From: Neostapfia colusana
Lineage: Eukaryota; Streptophyta; Magnoliopsida; Poales; Poaceae
DNA length: 64,000 nt
Assembly (NCBI GenBank): GCA_030760725.1
Contig: JASWHV010000012.1
Span: 46,593,652-46,657,651, forward strand
Reading direction: 5' to 3'
Below, piece by piece: positions 57,383 to 64,000 of the stretch (its first letter is position 1; each line of letters opens with the position of its first letter). A model generated the notes under the pieces. It was not told where the DNA came from, ran no database searches, and saw only the letters and a program-made list of their open reading frames with translations. A program made the position numbers and the translations under genes.

Positions 57383-58327
57383 CTACTCGGAGTAGAACTC
57401 GACCTCCTGTGGGTCGTCCTCCTCCGGTACCTCTGCTGGTGGCTCGGGGTCTACCACCTCTTCTCCCATTCCAGGTTCTCCCATGGCTGGAAGACCCAAG
57501 ACTACCGGTACGCCCAATACCGGGGGCACGAGGTCCTGCAATGCATGCACCTCGTCCATAGCCTGGTTGTAGTCCTCTTCCCAGCCTTGTCCTTCCTCAA
57601 TAGCGTCGTCCCGCTCTTGAGCAAGGTCCTCATTCTGCTGGGTTAGGGTCTGCACCAGCTCTTGCAACGCCGCAATGTCAACACGGCTCTTCTTCTTTGC
57701 CTTCTTCAGACGACGCAACTGATTGTGTTGTTCATTCAGTCGCTTGATCGTCGGAAGGAGCACATTGCGGAGTGCACTGTGAGCACTCTCAAAATGATCT
57801 CCACGGCTTGTGCTCTCCTTGAGCTTGGTGGCGAGATGCTCCGTATGAACAGCTTGGCTGTCCATCACAGCGTTTCCCGCCCTCATTTGGAGGCTGAGAT
57901 TTGCCTCCGCGGGGTTGTACCTTGGGCAACTCGGGTTCGTTGCCTCTAGGTACCTCTCTTCCCACACATGCTGAGCTCGTCCCTCCACCGGAACGAGTGC
58001 GTATGGAGTTCCCTCCATAGCCTGTACGTGTAGTTGGCAGAAACGTGACATAGTGTCACGGGCTGCCACTTGCCACATCCCTTCCGGTTGTCTTCCTCTC
58101 ACCGTGACGGTGAATGGCACCCAACCGGGTGGCGTAGGCCCTGCAGGAACCTCGACATGGATCGTCCACGTCTTGTTCCCCTCTTCGCCTTCTTCCTTGG
58201 CGAAGTATTGCGGCATCTGGTTGTACCCGAAATATTGGAGCATTAGCCACAATGCTCCCGGGTAGCCGCTACGGTCAGAGCAGTGGGAAACTACCCACCC
58301 GTTCTCCAACCGTTTATCTGCTGCCAT
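57383..58327 (-). CDS. Retro4 pre-gag ORF, 314 aa, unknown function
   Basis: ATG at 58325-58327 directly follows atatttttacag, a strong acceptor-like sequence. N-terminal part (1-130) is Trp/Tyr/Phe-rich and looks globular (WVVSHCSDRSGYPGALWLML, WTIHVEVPAGPTPPGWVPF). Residues 140-265 look helical and coiled-coil with a basic patch KKAKKKSR (208-215) that could serve as a nuclear signal. The C-terminal 50 residues are Pro/Glu/Asp-rich. It lacks the histone-like N-terminus of the Retro3 ORF but occupies the same place and shares the coiled-coil/acidic end. I do not recognise the family. An uninterrupted frame in an otherwise intact element argues that it is used. Confidence 0.82.
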   Translation of the reverse strand: MAADKRLENGWVVSHCSDRSGYPGALWLMLQYFGYNQMPQYFAKEEGEEGNKTWTIHVEVPAGPTPPGWVPFTVTVRGRQPEGMWQVAARDTMSRFCQLHVQAMEGTPYALVPVEGRAQHVWEERYLEATNPSCPRYNPAEANLSLQMRAGNAVMDSQAVHTEHLATKLKESTSRGDHFESAHSALRNVLLPTIKRLNEQHNQLRRLKKAKKKSRVDIAALQELVQTLTQQNEDLAQERDDAIEEGQGWEEDYNQAMDEVHALQDLVPPVLGVPVVLGLPAMGEPGMGEEVVDPEPPAEVPEEDDPQEVEFYSE

Positions 58328-59812
58328 CTGTAAAAATATATTTGAGAAATGTCAAATATTTATTTAAACAGTAAACCATTGAGTTATAACATAAGATATG
58401 TCATTGAACCCTTAACACTTGGAAACATAGTTCAAATTTTTAAACAAATTTGACTGCTGATCTGCTGTTCCCATGACAGCCCTGACCAGTTTCCATATCA
58501 ATCTGATTTAGGCCAGGTTAAAAGCAAAACCAGTCCTGGAGCTCAACATCAAAGTTAAAGTTAACTTCAATAGCTTTCCAGAAAGTATTTGGTTGGCCTA
58601 AGATCTGCTCTGGTTCAAAAGTTATGAGATGTCAAAGTTAACAGAATTTCTGGGAACAATTGGACAGCACCTCCCTGCCTTAGGTACTGATTTGATCCAA
58701 GAATTCCAGTTAATTCTGTTCCTAATCTGACAAAACTTTCTGTTACAAAGTTGTAACCCATCTCATAAGCTTCCCAGAACCACCTCATTTTCTATTTTTG
58801 GATTTTTATGCAGGAAGTTATGCTTAATTTACAGAGAGTCTACAGAGAGTCTTTGCTCCGTCCTGTTTTCTGGACAGTTTCAACTCTACTGCATTTTTCG
58901 AGTGGTTAAGGGATGAAACACCTCTGGAACTCAACAGAAAAGTTGTAAAGCTCCTCCAAAGCTTTCCAGAAATGTATCATACGACCCCAACCTCGACAGA
59001 ACTCAACCTCTAACCTCTGATTAACTTCAGCCTTGATTTAGCTGAAAACAGAGTGCTCTGTCCTTAACATCCTATAAGTTGAAAATTTATTAACTTTGAA
59101 TATCCTGTTCAAGGGAAGAAGTTACATCAAGTTTTACTACTTTGGATCAAAACCTTCAAGTTTTTAAATGAAGTTGTTCATTTAGTTGGGTGTGACGTCG
59201 AGGCGTCACCAGATTATGTCGGTACTACGTCCTCACAAAGGAAAAACCTATACCGGATTTAGCCGGCTTCGTTAGTTCAGTGGCACTACTCGTCACTCGC
59301 ACACGGATGCTACACGTCTACCGTTTCGTGGTAAGGCTACCTGCAGAAACTCAAACAATCATCAGACTCGGCTGCACACCGAGCCCGGAATCCATACAGT
59401 TTGTACACCCGGCCGTCATCACTCGCCCGGATGTTCTCAAGCCAAACACGCCTTGAGTTACGTGTTCACGTTTCAGACCACGTGACGGGGTCTCCCATGT
59501 TGCACCACGCACGCCAGGGACAGACGTTGCTCGAATACCCCAAACGACATGAAGAGTCGTAGAGGATATCAAAGCGGGTCGGGTTACCTGCCACCCGTGG
59601 GGCTCCACCCTTCAGCTTGTGCGCACTGGTGGACAGCGCTTACGTGCACCCCCCAAGACATGAACGTCCCGAGATGCACGATTTTCCGACATAACAAATA
59701 GGTTACTAAGCCACTTTCTATATACTAATAACATCCTTATACGGGCTACTAACTCGTTCCTCACTGGATTTTTGAAAAAGAAGACCTTTGTACTGTGTTA
59801 AACCTCAAGCGA
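58328..59812 (-). other. Retro4 5' leader
   Basis: About 1.5 kb without a supported gene. The 59195-59770 part resembles the Retro1 leader (8805-9560) in order and wording. The part next to the ORF (58330-59150) is AT-richer, has repeated ctttccagaa and a tandem acagagagtct pair near 58835-58860, and resembles Retro1 8280-8720 in style. Confidence 0.75.
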
Positions 59813-59824
59813 GCTCTGATACCA
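59813..59824 (-). other. Retro4 primer binding site (initiator tRNA-Met)
   Basis: gctctgatacca on the plus strand, three bases from the LTR edge at 59828; identical to the Retro1 site. Confidence 0.96.
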
Positions 59825-59827
59825 CGC

Positions 59828-62800
59828 TGACACGACCCCATTGGGTCCTGTCGAGCCAGGATCACGCTGAGGGGTGCTGCGTTGCACAGCACCGTATAAC
59901 ACACGTCAAAGGTACAAAGCGGAAGCGGAAGCTTTATTACATAAACAAGTTTATTAACATGTTTACATCAAAATAAGTTTAGTCCACACTCGCGGGCGTA
60001 GACTAAGCATCAAGTGCACGTTCAGCCCTCGAACGTGTCCTTGCTAGCACACTCGCACACTAACTCTGCGGCGTGCACGACTCCCACTCGACGGGGTTCC
60101 CCTCCTGGGGTTCCGTCTCCTCTTCGGGAGTCCCTTCCTCATAGAACCCTGCAAAAGCTTCAAACACAAGCAGTGAGCACGAAGGCTCAGCAAGTCTGAC
60201 CCGTCTCACCTAAACATGAAACTTCTACATGAGGGTGATGGGTTGCATGAGGTAAAAATCATTTGCAAGGACTCGCCTAATTAGTAGAACCTTACTTTCA
60301 AGTTTTAGCAGCAGGTTGTGGAGAACTTTACGCTAAGGCACATGAGAGAGCCGCAATCAAACAAGAAACGCATTTCTCTCATGTACTTTGCCCAAAGTTG
60401 AAAAGAACTTTAGTTAGCACTAAGCTACAACATATCATTAACAATCAATATCCAACTTTCAATCAGCAACATTTTAACATGTAACTAGCCTGTTCTTTCT
60501 ACGTCACGGTACAGTGAACAAGTGGTACTCACTGACCGCGAGGGACGGCGATTATAATCGATTTACACCTGCAGGGTTACCCGAACAACCCGTCACGTAC
60601 GCCCGTACTCGATGTTGCCTACAACAACCATCACGGACGCCGTACGCGACTACCTTTCACCCGTTAGCCAAATATTGAACCGGTCCCATCGTCCCGAGCA
60701 AGAGGTCCCTGCACGCGCATCTCTGTGCCGCCAGCTGATTTACACCTCGAGCTCTCAACCTACCCTCTGAACGACGGGCAATGCCTCAACACCCAGCTAC
60801 CCGAGTTACATCAGTTTCCCGGTTCCCATATAGCCGGTAGGTCTTCGGTACTGTTCTAGCTTGTTCAACAGGCCCGCACACGGCTCGGTCCTCAATCGAC
60901 ACAAGCGGAGCTACAGCACACAGGCCCCAAAGTCCTGCTGCCCTTACTCTCCGCTCGGTCTCATTTTCTTGCCATGTGTATCATGTGCTATCTCTACCCG
61001 AGCAATGTGCCTCTAGCCTATTCTCGCGAGTAGTTCCAACTACTCGACTTGTACCGAATCCTACTCTATCCTAGCAATGCAGTGGCTAACGGGGTTTGCA
61101 ATCCTAAACCCCAACCCATGGTTTTCTTGGCTATGCAGTGGGGTTTCCCAAACAAGACTCTGATGCACAACATAAAGAAAACAAGTATGTGCTCAAAACA
61201 ATAAAAATTTATAAAATGGTTAATGCAAACCGGGGCTTGCCTTGCTGCTCTTGGTCGTAGGCTAGCTGTTCCTCCGGAGTAACGAAGTCTAGGACTTCGG
61301 GTTCCTCCTCGACCTTAGCGACTACATGATAAGAACAATGTATGTATTAATTAAATGCTTTTGTATTAACTTTGAAGTTGTGAAGTCTATAACCTTTACT
61401 AGATAGACCTAATGACTGTGAAACTTTTACTGTGGCTTGGTTACAACCTAAACAGAGACTTGGTCAAGTTTTAGTTGCAGCAAAGCTCATTTGAGCCCTC
61501 CACAAATAATTATGTCCTTGACCTTAATTAAAGGCTTTTAGGGTGTTCTAGGTATTTTCATGAAACAAACTATGACTTTCTGAAAACTAGATTTTCAGAG
61601 GGTTCTAATGGAATTGGTCTCACTTAATTTGGAAGTCTCTAACTAAAGATATGAGCTAAACAATTTCAGAGAAAATTCTGAAAATGTTTCTGAACATTTT
61701 CTATTTTCTCTGGAACAGTTTTACTAATCACACCATTAGGTGGACTAAATGAGCTCAAATGGATCTGAAATTTTTATGGTAGTTCAAGGATATTTTGGTG
61801 AACATCTCAGCAAAATTTCAGGATTTTCCTCCAAATGATTCTCCAGTTAAAATTCCTAACAGTTTAAACTTTAAGGAATTAATTCTGGAGAATTAAGGAA
61901 TCTCATGAAGTGACACTTGATTTTCTGGAAAGTACTCAAAGAGCTGAATCCAGCAAAATTTGGTTCACTCAATTTGGAGCTTTCTAGCCAAAGTTATAAG
62001 GATTTGAAGTTTGAAGGAAATCTGAAAATCGGGGAAAAGTTTAAACTCGCGCGTGGGCCCAGGGGACACGCGTCGCACGCCGAAGCGACAACACACCGCG
62101 GCCCACAAGGCTTTTGCGCGCCAGCACACCCGATCCCGGCCGCAGCCGGATCCCGATTCAAAATATCGGCCGCTGACAGCTGGGGTCCACCCCCTTCTTC
62201 AACCTCGCGACACCCGCGCTCCGCCGCCGAGGGACCTCGCCGGAGAGCTCGCCGCCGGCTGCTGTACAGCTTCAAACTTCTTGATTCTGGCCGCCCCTGC
62301 CTACTTTTACTTGGGGAACATGATCCGAGGGTCAGCTGCTCATGACAACGGCCGGAGCATGGTCGGCGACGAGCCGCCATATCGGAACGACTTCGGCCAT
62401 GTCGGCTGATGCTCCTAGTGCCTCAGCTACTTGGGAAACCGGTCGGGGAGCATCAGTGGACCTCAGAGAAGGTCGACATGAACTCGGGGCAGCTCGGGGA
62501 AGGCCCGAAATAGGTCCTCACCGTGCGCCCGATACCCCCCGTGCGTTCCGCCATTAGTAGACCTTGAATTACGCCGGGCACAGAAGTTCTCCGGCCCAGA
62601 GTTGTGAAGGCAACTTGTGCGTCACCGTGTCTAGTTCGTGTGGGAGTGGCCTGAGGCCCTCTAATCCTTTCTAGAGCACGAATTAAACAGAATCGTACCC
62701 GAGGATCGTTCTGCACACAGAAAGGGGAAAAGTGGAAATTCGCCGCCGGTGAGCAACCACTCGAGCTGTGGCTCGGGGATGAGCAGCACCGATCACTTGC

Positions 62801-63874
62801 GCGTCCAAGGGTGCCTTGGCTCGGGCGTGACAACGCCCAGGTTGGGCTGTCCACGAGAGCCCGAGGTGCGGCGGTTTCCAGTTCCGAGTTTGATCTTTCG
62901 GCACAGCCGATATCACTCGGTTTCAATCGATTTCTATCAATGGGAAGGATGGAGGATGGTCGCTAGTACCTGGCTGGGACCCTGGAGTGGAAAGAGGAAG
63001 CTGCGATCAGCTCGATCCAGCAGGAACTCGAGCGCCGGTGATGGCAGTGGAGAAATGGATCGTGCACGTCGGCAGCTCGGGGAATGGCGACTGAAGCACG
63101 CCGGGGAGGGAATAAATAGGCCGGTCGGCCGGTCTCCGGCTTGGGGCATGCAGCAGGAGCTGGCGCCGGCTGCCCCCTTCGGTGGCGCGCGCGCACAACA
63201 GCCGGGAACCGACTGAACTGTGGTTCAGTCGGTTTGCTTTGAGGCTGAGGCTGACATGTGGGTCCCACTCCTCTTTTAACCTCTGAAATTTATTCCTAAC
63301 AGCTGTGGTAAACAGTGAACCCTATTCTACCCTTGGCAACTCAAATTATTCACCCAAGAGCCATTTGAATTGATCAAAGTTCAAATGAGGTTTGGTTTGA
63401 ATGAATTTCAGCACAAGTGCAGTTTGAAATTCAAATAAAGTTTGAATTTCTCCCCCTTAGCTCATGTCAAGATCAACTCCAAATGGAGTGAAAATTGGTG
63501 TGTGAGCTCACAAAAATGTGCTGAGCAAGAATATGCCTTCCACTTTTAATTTCAGTGGGTGAAAACAGTTTGAATTTGGATATGTTTTCAAACTGCCCCT
63601 TTCCTATCTACACCCAAGATGACCTCAAAAATGTTTTGAATTTGGGTGAAACTTGGCATGGACATCCTTGGCAAAGTGTAGGAGTTTTCATATGTCCAGC
63701 CCATCTATATCACATGTGGGAAGTACCACTTTTGTAATGTGTGAGTTTGTTCCCTAATGAGCATGTTGATAATTGTTACTTGCTCTTTATTTGTGTTCAT
63801 CATTTTTCCTCAAATGAGGTGTGTGGTGTGGTGATGAACACTGCAAATGAGTGTCAAAAACTGAGGCCCTTACA
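59828..63874 (-). repeat. Retro4 5' LTR (4047 bp)
   Basis: Same length and, by eye, the same sequence as 48438-52484 (offset 11390). All encoded open frames are identical between copies. Features of the left copy recur at 63207-63234 (hairpin) and 63258-63268 (TCP motif). Confidence 0.96.
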
Positions 63875-63879
63875 CGTGG
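63875..63879. repeat. Retro4 target site duplication, right copy (CGTGG)
   Basis: Matches 48433-48437 exactly. Confidence 0.95.
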
Positions 63880-63989
63880 GTCTGGTATGTGGCGGGGTTG
63901 TCCACATCCTCGACAGTACGTGCAGCCAGCTGGTGTCGAGGAACTCGTCCTCCGGTGGACTTACGGGCCGTGAGACGTGTGCGTGCCAT
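63875..63989 (-). CDS. Retro3 pre-gag ORF, N-terminal segment with histone H3 tail mimic
   Basis: ATG at 63987-63989, immediately after CAG (63990-63992). After Met the protein reads ARTRLTARKSTGGRVPRHQ and continues LAART, against histone H3 ARTKQTARKSTGGKAPRKQ then LATKA: 16 of the first 21 residues agree. The H3K9 motif ARKS and neighbours R2, T3, T6, A7, R8, T11, G12, G13 are kept. H3 Lys4, 14, 18 and 23 are replaced by Arg, Arg, His and Arg, so Lys9 is the only Lys in the first 38 residues. An acidic linker (VEDVDNPATYQTH) follows, then Retro4 interrupts at codon 38 and the frame resumes at 48432. This is not a histone: no histone fold follows. Confidence 0.88.
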
Positions 63990-64000
63990 CTGTTTCAAGA
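63880..64000 (-). mobile_element. Retro3 5' part resuming after Retro4 (cut by window end)
   Basis: Holds the start of the pre-gag ORF and 11 bases of its leader (ending tcttgaaacag on the minus strand). The rest of the leader and the 5' LTR lie beyond 64000. Confidence 0.88.

Larger units (their letters stand above)
48438..63874 (-). mobile_element. Retro4: apparently intact, recent Ty3/gypsy chromovirus (15,437 bp)
   Basis: Both LTRs are 4047 bp and show no difference by eye. The element has a perfect CGTGG duplication, primer site, polypurine tract, a 1528-codon gag-pol frame without interruption and an extra 314-codon ORF before gag. Minus-strand order: 5' LTR 59828-63874, primer site 59813-59824, leader, pre-gag ORF 57383-58327, gag-pol 52554-57140, polypurine tract, 3' LTR 48438-52484. 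The chromodomain and family wording suggest the Tekay/Del lineage. It landed inside the pre-gag ORF of Retro3. Confidence 0.96.

Noticed and set aside
63940..63989. A host histone H3 gene
   Set aside because: Only about 24 residues resemble H3; the frame continues into unrelated sequence with no histone fold, and it lies between the leader and gag of Retro3.

Overview
This window is plant nuclear DNA made almost entirely of nested transposable elements. The evidence is Ty3/gypsy chromoviruses primed by initiator tRNA-Met, En/Spm (CACTA) DNA transposons with TNP2, Transposase_24 and Ulp1-like proteins, plant-type introns, and LTRs several kilobases long with GC-rich blocks. The combination points to a large grass (Poaceae) genome; the species cannot be read from the sequence. 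I found no ordinary host gene, tRNA, rRNA or CRISPR.

Layout. (1) 1-13825: Retro1, a minus-strand chromovirus with about 4.15 kb LTRs (the left one cut by the window start) and a decayed gag-pol. (2) 13826-35137: CACTA-A, an old plus-strand CACTA element whose 5' end is not in the window. It carries a decayed TNP2 transposase gene and a second, Transposase_24-like gene. That second gene is split by CACTA-B (20032-32224, 3-bp target duplication TGG), which carries a minus-strand Transposase_24/Ulp1-type gene, a WRN-like 3'-5' exonuclease gene with one in-frame stop, and several repeat arrays. (3) 35138-36966: unassigned, no gene seen. (4) 36967-37330: a CACTA-type end (CACTA-C) running into an (AT)39 microsatellite. 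(5) 37421-39814: remains of a third gypsy element (Retro2 pol/gag fragment, then an LTR fragment). (6) 39815-48437 and 63875-64000: Retro3, a decayed minus-strand gypsy element. (7) 48438-63874: Retro4, an apparently intact 15.4 kb minus-strand chromovirus inserted in Retro3. Its two 4047-bp LTRs show no difference by eye, it has a 5-bp target duplication (CGTGG), a 1528-codon gag-pol and a 314-codon extra ORF ahead of gag.

The most unusual item is the Retro3 ORF that Retro4 interrupted. Its start codon is at 63989 and its stop at 48095. Across the pre-insertion junction it is an open frame of 150 codons. Its N-terminus closely copies the histone H3 tail (16 of the first 21 residues), keeps the ARKS motif around Lys9, and has Arg or His at the positions of Lys4, Lys14, Lys18 and Lys23. 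Chromovirus integrases carry a C-terminal chromodomain, a fold known for binding methylated H3K9, so an element-encoded H3K9 tail mimic is a testable candidate for a new chromatin interaction. Pre-gag and gag start codons in three elements sit 0-1 nt after a CAG or TAG, often with a T-rich tract before it, which suggests expression from spliced RNAs.

Order of events inferred from nesting: CACTA-A before CACTA-B; Retro2 remnants before Retro3 before Retro4. Retro1 is older than Retro4, because its LTRs differ by a few percent by eye plus a 29-bp indel.
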